Below are positions 34,892 through 43,083 of a stretch of 64,000 bases of DNA, one piece after another (position 1 is the stretch's first letter; every line of letters starts with the position of its first letter). Both the position numbers and the translations under genes were made by a program. This DNA comes from RZZS01 sp964491785. GTDB taxonomy: Bacteria; Pseudomonadota; Alphaproteobacteria; Micavibrionales; Micavibrionaceae. Under the pieces are notes generated by a model. It had not been told where the DNA came from, did not search any database, and worked only from the letters and a program-made list of their open reading frames with translations. The stretch is taken from assembly GCA_964491785.1 (NCBI GenBank), contig CAZBGS010000008.1, positions 40,201 through 104,200 of the forward strand, read 5' to 3'.

Positions 34892-36145
34892 ATGAGCGAT
34901 AATAATAATGATCTCGAGGATTTCGGCGAAGGTGACGATTCCGGTTTCGATGACTTCAGTGCCCAGGGTACCCTTGGAGATATGTGGCGTAACAATCCCC
35001 TGGTCAAGGTCGGGGTGATTTTTGGTGTTTTCGCCCTGATAGTCGGAGGAATTATTATTTTCGGCGGCAGCACGGAAAGGGGGCCGCGCTCCAGAGTTCC
35101 GGGGGGATCAGAAGTAAGAGAGCCTCCTGCAACAGGACAGGTCTCCGAGGTTTACAGAAAAGCGATCGAGGATGAAAACGTTGAGCGCGTCGAGCAAGCT
35201 CTAAGGACGAACCGTAGTGCCCTGCCAACGCCTCTTGAGCCGCCGAAAGGCATGGTTCCCTTGTCTGATGAGGAAGAACCTTCAGAAGATCCTCTTGAGC
35301 GCTGGCGCCGGCTCCAGGAAGCCAGAAAGCAGCAAGCAGTGATTCCCCAGCAGCAGGAACAGACCAAGCCGACGGTTGACACCAGAGGAGCTGCGATAGA
35401 CGCTTTGTCAAAACTTATGGTTTCACAAATGAAATCTGTTCTTGATGCGCAAGAGCCTACAAGGCCAAGGCTAGAGGAAATTACCGATATCAGCTGGCTT
35501 CTTGATCTGGAGGCGAGCGCCGCAGAAAATGAGGCGCAAAGGCAAGCGCAGCTTGCTGCAGCAACAGGGCCAGGCGAAGAGGTCGGTATTCTTATACAGC
35601 AAGGTTCGATCGTCTATGCCCAGCTCCTGCTCGAAGCCAATACCGACGCACCGGGGCCGGTACTGGCACAAATTGTGACCGGGCCTTATGCAGGAAGCAG
35701 AATGCTAGGGTCTTTCAAGGCTACTGAAAATTACCTTGTGCTTTCTTTTGAGAGTATAGTTATAGACGGAGTAGGCCACGATACCGAGGCTATCGCTATC
35801 GACCCCGACAGTTCACTGCCGGGACTGGCAACGGAAATTGACCGCCGTTATTTCAAGCGGGTAATCCTTCCGATGGCCTCAGCTTTTGTCGAAGGTCTCA
35901 GTTCGGCAATTGCAGAATCCGGTCAGACGACTATTGTTGTTAGTGCCGCGGGTTCTACAACGGCGACAGAAAACAGAGATAAAGACAAAGATCAGGAAGT
36001 AGCGTCGGGAATTGAAGAAGCAGGAAAGAAGCTTAGCAAGATCCTGGATGAACAGGCCGCCAATACCAGGCCGATGATCAAGGTTGCCGCTGGCACACCC
36101 ATTGGGATTTTGTTTATTGAGCCTGTTGAGGGGAGCCTGAACTAA
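34892..36145 (+). CDS. dotG: Type IVB secretion protein DotG/IcmE
   Basis: 417 aa. An acidic cytoplasmic N terminus, a transmembrane helix (about 39-57, VKVGVIFGVFALIVGGIII), a Glu/Gln/Arg-rich periplasmic linker (about 80-200) and a C-terminal VirB10-like beta-barrel domain (from about 230: GSIVYAQLLLEANTDAPGPV, QIVTGPYAGSRMLGSF, PLAYAS-type core, ending AAGTPIGILFIEP). Legionella DotG has over 1000 residues with a long repeat array; this one lacks that array. It spans inner to outer membrane. Starts 4 bp after dotH. Confidence 0.9.
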   Translation: MSDNNNDLEDFGEGDDSGFDDFSAQGTLGDMWRNNPLVKVGVIFGVFALIVGGIIIFGGSTERGPRSRVPGGSEVREPPATGQVSEVYRKAIEDENVERVEQALRTNRSALPTPLEPPKGMVPLSDEEEPSEDPLERWRRLQEARKQQAVIPQQQEQTKPTVDTRGAAIDALSKLMVSQMKSVLDAQEPTRPRLEEITDISWLLDLEASAAENEAQRQAQLAAATGPGEEVGILIQQGSIVYAQLLLEANTDAPGPVLAQIVTGPYAGSRMLGSFKATENYLVLSFESIVIDGVGHDTEAIAIDPDSSLPGLATEIDRRYFKRVILPMASAFVEGLSSAIAESGQTTIVVSAAGSTTATENRDKDKDQEVASGIEEAGKKLSKILDEQAANTRPMIKVAAGTPIGILFIEPVEGSLN

Positions 36146-36171
36146 TGCATTTCGTTTAAGGAGAAGGGTAT

Positions 36172-37449
36172 ATGACTGATAAAAAGAAAGGTTTCTCGGA
36201 GTTTGACGAGGAATTCGAAGACGAGCAGGCGCTTGATGAGGCAGATTACGGAACGGAAACCGGACTGGAAGAAGACTTTCTTGATGAAGAGGATAGCGCT
36301 ACAGGCGAGGAAGAATGGAATGAAGAGGAATTCGATTCCGAGGAGATGGTAGCCAAGCCAAAGAAGTCTGTTAGTTTTAACACAATTGTTATTTCAGTCG
36401 GTGTTGTTCTCGCGCTGGGCCTTTTTGTAATGCAGTTATCAAAAGGGGGGAAGAATAACGCCGAGACCAGATCGGAGCCGGCTGTTAAAGGCATAGGCAT
36501 GACCGGGGCACGCGATAACGTAGTTTTCAAAGGTCTTGAAGAAGGAAAAGAAGCTGAGGCGTTGCCGGAAGCTCCTAAAAGCGGTTTTCTTGATAACCTT
36601 TCCCAGGCTGAATTACCGAAATACCAGCCGAGGAGAGCGACTCCTTCCGAAGTGAACGATCCTCCGCAGCCAAAGCCTTTTTCCCAGCAGGCACAATCAT
36701 CGTCAGAAGAGCAGGTGGAGAGCGAGCCTTTGACTCCTTTGCCGGTTACAGCGTCAATTGAAAGAGAAATTGCCGAGGAAAGACTTTCCGAACTTCCTTC
36801 GCTGAAAGACGCGATAAAGAAGGAGCAGCAAGCTGAAGCTAAAAACTTGTCTCCGCTGCAAAACCTGGCAACACCGCAGAACCGTGAAACGGTCATGGCA
36901 CCGACCATGGATACGGGAGCCGTTAATACCGCGGCACCCCTTCCGCAGAACACGGATCTGACGCAAGTCATGGCAAGACTCGATATGATTTCACAAAGAA
37001 TGGATTCTTTTGAAGAACAGCTCAAAGGCATAGGCAAGAGCGGAGGATCAGGCGAGGCCGCATCAACTGAGCTTGAAGCCCTCAAGAAGTCAATTGCCGC
37101 ATTGGAAAGCAGGCTTGACAAGACTCAAAGTGCTGGGACAATTTCATCAACCCAGACAAAAGCCGCAACAGCCAAAACTACCTCCAGTTCGGCGACCTCT
37201 GCGGCAAAGCCCTTGATCGAACAATCCGCGCCCAAGGCAACCCGTTCTGCAGCAGCTACGGCGCCATCTCCGAAATGGGAATTGCGCGCAGCCCAGCCGG
37301 GCCGCGCATGGATATCGAAATCCGGCAGTTCGGAAATGCAAACCGTTGATGTGGGCAATGACGTCCCGGGCATAGGCCGGGTAACCTCGATCTCCTATAC
37401 CAACGGAATCTGGATTATTCAGGGAACTCAAGGAAAGATTACCCAGTAG
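36172..37449 (+). CDS. DotF/IcmG-like inner-membrane protein
   Basis: 425 aa. Very acidic N terminus (about 1-60), one transmembrane helix (about 67-83, FNTIVISVGVVLALGLFV), a long Pro/Ser/Gln-rich region, a coiled coil (about 262-322, LTQVMARLDMISQRMDSFEEQ) and a small C-terminal beta domain (about 365-425: WELRAAQPGRAWI, VDVGNDVPGIGRV, GIWIIQGTQGKI). This architecture and the position after dotG match DotF/IcmG (TraP of IncI), which lines the inner face of the core complex. Strong AAGGAGAAGG upstream. Primary-sequence similarity is low, so the symbol is withheld. Confidence 0.7.
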   Translation: MTDKKKGFSEFDEEFEDEQALDEADYGTETGLEEDFLDEEDSATGEEEWNEEEFDSEEMVAKPKKSVSFNTIVISVGVVLALGLFVMQLSKGGKNNAETRSEPAVKGIGMTGARDNVVFKGLEEGKEAEALPEAPKSGFLDNLSQAELPKYQPRRATPSEVNDPPQPKPFSQQAQSSSEEQVESEPLTPLPVTASIEREIAEERLSELPSLKDAIKKEQQAEAKNLSPLQNLATPQNRETVMAPTMDTGAVNTAAPLPQNTDLTQVMARLDMISQRMDSFEEQLKGIGKSGGSGEAASTELEALKKSIAALESRLDKTQSAGTISSTQTKAATAKTTSSSATSAAKPLIEQSAPKATRSAAATAPSPKWELRAAQPGRAWISKSGSSEMQTVDVGNDVPGIGRVTSISYTNGIWIIQGTQGKITQ

Positions 37450-37478
37450 TCCGACTTTCCAGAAGCGGCATTTTTGTT

Positions 37479-37504
37479 AAAGGCCTGATTGTTCAGGCCT
37501 TTTT
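37479..37504 (+). terminator. Terminator after the dotI-dotH-dotG-dotF-like operon
   Basis: Stem aggcctga/tcaggcct (37481-37488, 37493-37500), TTGT loop, extended by A-T pairs and followed by TTTT. It divides the secretion cluster into at least two transcripts. Confidence 0.88.
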
Positions 37505-37663
37505 CTATGTTTATTATTTATTAGCCAAAAAAAGGGTAGAATTCATTAAATGCTTTGGGACAGGCAGTATCAGGCGTCAACGAAAGCGGCTAAAAACCAA
37601 ATTTGCACTACAAGTGGTTAATGTGCTGTAATTTATATAGGGTACGCTCAAAGGGCAAAAAGA

Positions 37664-38581
37664 ATGAGCAAAATTACATCAGGCAAAAACCTTATTCCGC
37701 TAGTTGTGCTTTTAATTCCCGGACAGGCAATGGCAGGAGCCACGCTTGGCGGCGTAATCGAAAACACAATGGAAAGCGCGAGTCTGGTTCCCGGTCTATT
37801 CACCGGAATGGCTTATCTCTTTGGGCTGGTTTTGGGTGCCCTCGGGATAGCAAAACTTTATGAACACGTTCAGAATCCGGGTCAGGTTCCAATATGGGAT
37901 TCCTTAAAAAGGTTTCTTGCCGGAGGTGCTTTTTTTGCATTGCCAATCGTTCTTGAAGCCTCATACAACACTGTGGCAGCCGGGATCGAAGCGGCAGCTG
38001 AAACCGGTTTCAATACCCCCGGAGTCAGCTCGGGAGGTCTTGATACCATGGTAGCAAGACTGATGGCCGATATCTACGACCCGATGGGATACATGCTTGG
38101 CGGTTTCGTCTACCTTGCAGGTATTCTGCTTATTCTGATCGGCATCATGCGCCAGCTTAAAACCATGCAGGACGGCGTTAAGGGGCCGGGCGGGATCGGC
38201 ACAATAATGACTTTTCTGGTCGGCGGAGCATTACTGTCGCTGGGGCCGATGATGGGTGCATGGTCAACATCGATGTTTGGTACAAACATGATCGTTACCA
38301 GCGGCGAGCTTCAATACACGCAAGGCATGACTGCCGAGGAAGTAAACCACGTACATACCGTTATCAGCGCAGTTATCGCCTTTATGATGGTGGTCGGATG
38401 GGTCAGCTTTATTCGCGGTTTCTTCATTATCAGAGCGGTTTCCGAAGGTGAATCGAACGCCTCGCTTATGGCCGGGATGACGCATTTGTTCGGCGGCGCC
38501 CTTGCAGTGAACCTTGGCCCGGTATTGAACGCCATACAAACAACGTTGCAGATTTCCGGTTACGGGCTGGTGTTTTCGTAG
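37664..38581 (+). CDS. Polytopic IcmC/IcmD-like type IVB protein, three-repeat
   Basis: 305 aa. N-terminal signal/TM segment, then three related units, each a hydrophobic helix, a charged loop and a second helix with the pattern F-L-x-G-G-A-x5-P. Unit 1 is about 46-100 (LVLGALGIAKLYEH then RFLAGGAFFALPIVLEA), unit 2 about 145-203 (LLILIGIMRQLKTM then FLVGGALLSLGPMMGA), unit 3 about 235-295 (FMMVVGWVSFIRGFFI then HLFGGALAVNLGPVLNA). Legionella IcmC/DotE, DotV and IcmD/DotP are short proteins built on a similar unit; here three appear in one chain. Inner-membrane role. Confidence 0.7.
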   Translation: MSKITSGKNLIPLVVLLIPGQAMAGATLGGVIENTMESASLVPGLFTGMAYLFGLVLGALGIAKLYEHVQNPGQVPIWDSLKRFLAGGAFFALPIVLEASYNTVAAGIEAAAETGFNTPGVSSGGLDTMVARLMADIYDPMGYMLGGFVYLAGILLILIGIMRQLKTMQDGVKGPGGIGTIMTFLVGGALLSLGPMMGAWSTSMFGTNMIVTSGELQYTQGMTAEEVNHVHTVISAVIAFMMVVGWVSFIRGFFIIRAVSEGESNASLMAGMTHLFGGALAVNLGPVLNAIQTTLQISGYGLVFS

Positions 38582-38621
38582 CCAAGGTAATGCGAATAAA
38601 AATCCATTGAACTTATTAAGC

Positions 38622-38645
38622 AGAGCGGGATAGTTTTCCCGCTCT
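38622..38645 (+). other. Perfect 9-bp hairpin before icmJ
   Basis: agagcggga/tcccgctct (38622-38630, 38637-38645) with a six-base loop, in the 76 bp between the polytopic gene and icmJ. There is no T tract, so it may be an RNA-processing or attenuating structure rather than a terminator. Confidence 0.5.
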
Positions 38646-38657
38646 AAATCTATTAGA

Positions 38658-39353
38658 ATGAGGATGATGAAAAATCTGGTAGTAAAATTATGCGTTTCGA
38701 GAAACCCGGCAGGAAGAGCGACCTCTGTCCGTGAAGCAGCTCTTACGCCCGAACTCAAGCAAAAAGTTTTCGAGCGCGATGACTATACCTGTCTCGGCTG
38801 CGGGTTTCGTTCGCTGAAATATCAGGATGTTCATTTTATCAATCACAATCAGGCGGACACGCGGATGGACAATATGGCGACCACCTGCATATTCTGCCAT
38901 CAGTGTTTCAACCTGGAAAAGGTCAGCGAGATGCGATCGGGCATGCTTGTCTGGCTTCCGGAAATCAAACAGACCGATCTGCATAACATTGCAAGGGCTA
39001 TCTATGTCGCCCGGATTTCGCAAGGGCCGATATCGGACGCGGCGCGGCGCGCTTTCGAAATATTAATGAAACGCAGAGAAGAAGTTCGCAACCGCATAGG
39101 TACGGACGATCCTCATATCCTTGCCTGCGTCCTGCGCGACTATCTAACTGAAAGGCATTACGAAAGGCGGGAAGAGAAACTCGAAGGCGTGCGGCTGTTT
39201 CCTCTTGACCGGAGAATGGTTCGCGAAGCAGATCTGGAATTCAATCAGTTCCCGCAAATACTGGCTTACTGGCGATCCAAGGATGGTGCGTTCGGTGGCC
39301 GTCCACCGCAAAACTGGGCCAGCATTTACAGAACGATCACGCAAGCTGCTTAA
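38658..39353 (+). CDS. icmJ: HNH-like zinc protein IcmJ/DotN
   Basis: 231 aa. The HNH-like fold is marked by C45/C48 (YTCLGCGFRS), the histidine of DVHFINHN (H59, H63), and C77/C80 (TTCIFCHQC), which form the zinc site. IcmJ/DotN of Legionella has such a fold and belongs to the DotL-DotM coupling complex; it is encoded directly before icmB, as here. Without that context the protein would be called an HNH nuclease. A C-terminal region of about 100 residues includes FPLDRRMVREADLEFNQFPQ. Three ATGs cluster at the start; the first is used. Confidence 0.8.
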   Translation: MRMMKNLVVKLCVSRNPAGRATSVREAALTPELKQKVFERDDYTCLGCGFRSLKYQDVHFINHNQADTRMDNMATTCIFCHQCFNLEKVSEMRSGMLVWLPEIKQTDLHNIARAIYVARISQGPISDAARRAFEILMKRREEVRNRIGTDDPHILACVLRDYLTERHYERREEKLEGVRLFPLDRRMVREADLEFNQFPQILAYWRSKDGAFGGRPPQNWASIYRTITQAA

Positions 39354-39425
39354 AAATTAATCATCTATGGCCAAAAGTTGATATCATATAGACGCCTAAA
39401 ACTCTGAATTTTTCCAACAAGCCCG

Positions 39426-39453
39426 TTCACACGGCGTACGGGCCGGTTATAAT
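39426..39453 (+). promoter_or_regulatory. Candidate promoter for dotO
   Basis: TTCACA (39426-39431) and TATAAT (39448-39453), 16-bp spacer, 34 bp upstream of dotO. It overlaps a small inverted repeat gcccgt...acgggc (39421-39443), a possible operator. Confidence 0.45.
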
Positions 39454-39486
39454 AACACGCTAGAGATCAAGGGGACACGGATCCTT

Positions 39487-42400
39487 ATGTTACGATGGTT
39501 ACAAAAGATGGCTGCACCAGGCCAGGCGGCGGTTAAACATACGCTGGAATCGTTTATTCGCCTGGAAACCGCAGATGATGAAACCACCCTGGTCGCCAAG
39601 GATGGTTCCCTGGTGAGCTATCTGAAAGTAGACGGCAGCCGTCAGGTAATTGGCGAGGAGGAATACGAATATCTGGTTGAGGGATCAACCATCAAGATCG
39701 GCGCACGCTTTGACCGTATGGGACACGCGCTTCAGGTTTACTTTATCCGCGACCCGGAAAGGATACGCTCGCACCTGCGGCATCTGCTGCGGCCCAGCTA
39801 TATGACTGCGCAAGCGATAGATCTGGATCTGCAGGATCTTTTCGACGAAAGGGTGAGTCACCTATCGGATTATCTTTCTTATGAAGAATGTTTTTTTGTC
39901 CTGTGGACGCGGCCTTCGGTTCTTACCAAGAACGAATTGAACCGGGCGATAAAGGAAGTCCGCAGCAAGAAATGGGTTAACGCAGGCTATTCACAGTATC
40001 CGCTTGCCGCTCTTGACGCCCTGCGAACCAGACACAAAAGCTATGTTTCGGCAATGATGGCCTCGCTTGACGAACTTGGCATCAGGGCCGACATTCTGGA
40101 GTCGCATGATGCGCTGCGTGCGGTCAGGGACAATATGTTTCCCACGAAGGCGCACACACAATGGCGCGCCTGTCTGCCGGGCGATCCTGTGCCTCCAAGG
40201 GCGCCGATGAGCTATGTGGATCTATCCGACATCCTGTGGCCGCCGCTTTCGCAACAAATCGCTTCGGCCGATGCCAAGTTGATGAATGAGTCTGTTGTCC
40301 GTATCGGCGATCTTTACTGGGGCGCAGCAGATATGACACTTGGCCCGATGGATGCCAGCCCGTTTCCGATGCTGCTGAATCGCCTGCATGAAGCCGGCGT
40401 CCCTTACAGGATTTCCATGCTGATCGAGGGTGGCGGAGCGTATTCAACGACCTTGCGAGCGTTTGTCGCCACAATTCTCGGAGTAACAAACGCACTTAAC
40501 AAACAAATCAAATATTCCCTTGAAGGCCTGCAGGCGCTTGCCAGAAGCGAGCCCGTAGTCAGACTGAGGATATCCATGGCAACATGGGCGCCATGCGACA
40601 ATATGCATTTGATGCAGGATCGGCTTTCGAATCTGGTACAGGCTGTCGAGAGCTGGGGATATTGTCAGGTAAGCGAATTTTCCGGCGATCCGCTGGACTG
40701 TGTAATGTCCTCGGCGATGGGCGTCCACTGCGCGAGCACAGCTCCACTGGCGGTGGCACCGATGTTCGAGGTGATGAAACTTATTCCCTGGCAGAGACCG
40801 TCAAGCCCGTTCGAGAAAGGCTCGATTCTGCTGCGGACGCCTGACGGCAAGGTTTGGCCTTATGCAACAGGCACTAATGTGACCACGACATGGTTCGACC
40901 TTGTTTTTGCCCAGCCTGGCGCGGGTAAATCGGTTTTGCTCAATGCGCTGAACCTTGGAACCTGCCTTTCTCCGGGACTGGTTAAGTTACCCTTTGTCGC
41001 TGTCATCGATATCGGCCCTTCTTCCTCAGGTCTGATTTCGCTGATCAAGGAGGCCTTGCCGGCTGAACGGGCGCATGAGGTTTCTTATTTCCGTCTGCAG
41101 ATGGCTCACCAGTTCGCGGTGAATCCTTTTGATACGCAGCTTGGTCTTCGTTATCCGCTTATGGATGAGCGAAGCTATCTGGTCGAACTGCTTACCCTGT
41201 TATGCACGCCGCCGGGTTATGAGCGTCCCTATGACGGTATCCAGCAGCTTTCAGGCCTGGTGGTGGACGAAATGTTCCGCTGGCGCGACGATAACATGGC
41301 CAATGCGGAACCGCGCCCCTACCTGCCCCGCCTTGACCACGAAGTCGATGAGGCATTGCAGAAGTTCAATGTCCACCTGCCGACCGATCCTTACTGGTGG
41401 GACGTTGTCGACCGCCTGTTCGATCTTGAGCAATATCACCAGGCCAATCTGGCGCAAAGGCATGCGGTGCCGACGATCAGCGATGCGATCACCGCTTCGC
41501 GCAGGCCACAGATCAGATCGCTGCTGGAGCAGACGGCAATAGGATTTAGCACGGAAACGGTTATCAACGCCTTTGAGCGTATGGTTACCTCATCAATCCG
41601 CGAGTTTCCGATTCTCGCCTCGGTCACCCAGTTCGAGGTCAAGGATGCGCGTATCGCCTCTCTCGATTTGATGGACGTAGCCCCGTCGGGCGATGAAGTC
41701 GCCGACCGTCAGACCGCGATCATGTACATGCTTGCCCGCCATGTTCTGGTGCGCAACTGGTGGTCAGGGCCGGATTCTCTGATTAATGTTCCTGAAAAAT
41801 ACAAACAATATCATGAGGTTCTCTTACAACAGACAGCCGAAACGCCCAAGCGGCTGTGCTATGACGAATTCCACCGTACCAACCGTTCATATTCAGTACG
41901 CGCCCAGGTAATTCGTGATGTTCGTGAGGGGCGAAAACGAGGGGTGCAGATTATTCTAGCTTCGCAGCTGCTCGACGACTTCGACGACGACATGGTTGAT
42001 CTGGCTACCGGCATCTGGGTATGCGGATCGGCGATTTCCGACCAGGCCGTTGAAAAAATCAGGGAGAAATTCGGACTTTCGGAGACCGCCCGCAACATCA
42101 TCCGTTACCGCCTTACCGGGCCGAAAGCCGGGGGGGCGCCGGTTCTGTTCGTGCTCGGAACGACTTCCGGGCGTTATGAGCAACACCTTATCAACACTTT
42201 GGGGCCAATCGAACTCTGGGCCTTGTCGACCTCGGCCGAAGACGTGGCTATCCGCAACCGTTTATATTCGCGGCTGGGTTCGTCACGGGCAAGACAGATG
42301 CTGGCCGTCAACTTCCCAGGCGGCAGCGCGAGAAGCGAAATCAAAAGACGTATCCATGCACGAGCTGAAAAAGGCGAGGTAAGGCAGGCTGCGCAAAGCG

Positions 42401-42492
42401 CGGTTATTGAAGAAATTGTCGAGGAACTGGTCACCGCTTCGATGAAGAAGCTCGACAAAACGCCTGAAGATTTTGAATTGGCAGGAGCATAA
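39487..42492 (+). CDS. dotO: Type IVB secretion ATPase DotO/IcmB
   Basis: 1001 aa, the length of Legionella DotO. VirB4-like: an N-terminal domain (about 1-430), then a motor domain with Walker A AQPGAGKS (475-482), CYDEFHRT-type Walker B (RLCYDEFHR), and an arginine/IILASQLLDDF motif. It powers the channel at the inner membrane. The promoter-like sequence upstream and the overlap (TAATG) with the next gene suggest an operon dotO plus a small membrane protein. Confidence 0.92.
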   Translation: MLRWLQKMAAPGQAAVKHTLESFIRLETADDETTLVAKDGSLVSYLKVDGSRQVIGEEEYEYLVEGSTIKIGARFDRMGHALQVYFIRDPERIRSHLRHLLRPSYMTAQAIDLDLQDLFDERVSHLSDYLSYEECFFVLWTRPSVLTKNELNRAIKEVRSKKWVNAGYSQYPLAALDALRTRHKSYVSAMMASLDELGIRADILESHDALRAVRDNMFPTKAHTQWRACLPGDPVPPRAPMSYVDLSDILWPPLSQQIASADAKLMNESVVRIGDLYWGAADMTLGPMDASPFPMLLNRLHEAGVPYRISMLIEGGGAYSTTLRAFVATILGVTNALNKQIKYSLEGLQALARSEPVVRLRISMATWAPCDNMHLMQDRLSNLVQAVESWGYCQVSEFSGDPLDCVMSSAMGVHCASTAPLAVAPMFEVMKLIPWQRPSSPFEKGSILLRTPDGKVWPYATGTNVTTTWFDLVFAQPGAGKSVLLNALNLGTCLSPGLVKLPFVAVIDIGPSSSGLISLIKEALPAERAHEVSYFRLQMAHQFAVNPFDTQLGLRYPLMDERSYLVELLTLLCTPPGYERPYDGIQQLSGLVVDEMFRWRDDNMANAEPRPYLPRLDHEVDEALQKFNVHLPTDPYWWDVVDRLFDLEQYHQANLAQRHAVPTISDAITASRRPQIRSLLEQTAIGFSTETVINAFERMVTSSIREFPILASVTQFEVKDARIASLDLMDVAPSGDEVADRQTAIMYMLARHVLVRNWWSGPDSLINVPEKYKQYHEVLLQQTAETPKRLCYDEFHRTNRSYSVRAQVIRDVREGRKRGVQIILASQLLDDFDDDMVDLATGIWVCGSAISDQAVEKIREKFGLSETARNIIRYRLTGPKAGGAPVLFVLGTTSGRYEQHLINTLGPIELWALSTSAEDVAIRNRLYSRLGSSRARQMLAVNFPGGSARSEIKRRIHARAEKGEVRQAAQSAVIEEIVEELVTASMKKLDKTPEDFELAGA

Positions 42493-43031
42493 TGACAGCC
42501 GACCTCGGCATTAAGAAAAGACGCGAGGCGATGGCCAAAAAAGGGTTTTCGGAGGATTCCGAAAATTCTTCCCGGACAGCAACGCCAAAACAGCTTACGA
42601 AAAAGCAAAAGCTGATCAAATACGGATCGATAGCCGGGGGACTGATTTTTTTAATTCTGATAATCATGGCGGGCTGCGCTCCCCGCAAAGGCACAATGAT
42701 GTACGGGGTTTGTCTTGTATTCACTGAAAGAATGCTTACCTACCCCTCTACGCTTCAAGTCAACTACGTCGAGCAATATCCAATGGCAACCAGAATAGGG
42801 TTTTCCTTTATCGATTCCTTTGGCCAGTTTTCGACTAAAATGATTGAATGCTCTTACCGTCCCGACAAGCAGATGGGCCTTGCTATTGATACGGTATTTC
42901 TTAACCGCGTTGAGGTGGATAGCGACCTTGTGGCAGAATTCAACCGGGGAATTCCTGCCATAGTGAAGAACCCGCCCGATCTCACGCTTCCGCCTCCGAT
43001 GCCCAAGGAACTGGTTGCCCTCAAGAAATAA
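42492..43031 (+). CDS. Dot/Icm-linked membrane protein, unknown
   Basis: 179 aa, overlapping the dotO stop by one base, hence coupled to it. A basic, polar cytoplasmic N terminus (about 1-45), a transmembrane helix (about 47-60, GSIAGGLIFLILIIMAG) ending GC, and a periplasmic domain of about 115 residues with conserved-looking VNYVEQYPMATRIGFSFIDSFGQF. The GC after the helix could be a lipobox (IMAGC), but its distance from the start (about 61) is too long for a normal lipoprotein signal. No named Dot/Icm homologue recognised. Confidence 0.65.
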   Translation: MTADLGIKKRREAMAKKGFSEDSENSSRTATPKQLTKKQKLIKYGSIAGGLIFLILIIMAGCAPRKGTMMYGVCLVFTERMLTYPSTLQVNYVEQYPMATRIGFSFIDSFGQFSTKMIECSYRPDKQMGLAIDTVFLNRVEVDSDLVAEFNRGIPAIVKNPPDLTLPPPMPKELVALKK

Positions 43032-43083
43032 CCCGCTATCTTCTTGCCGGAAACCGGCTTGAAATAACATGGAGGATTCGCCG

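Noticed and set aside
38658..39353. Stand-alone HNH homing endonuclease
   Set aside because: Position directly before dotO and the IcmJ/DotN fold make a Dot/Icm subunit the better reading.
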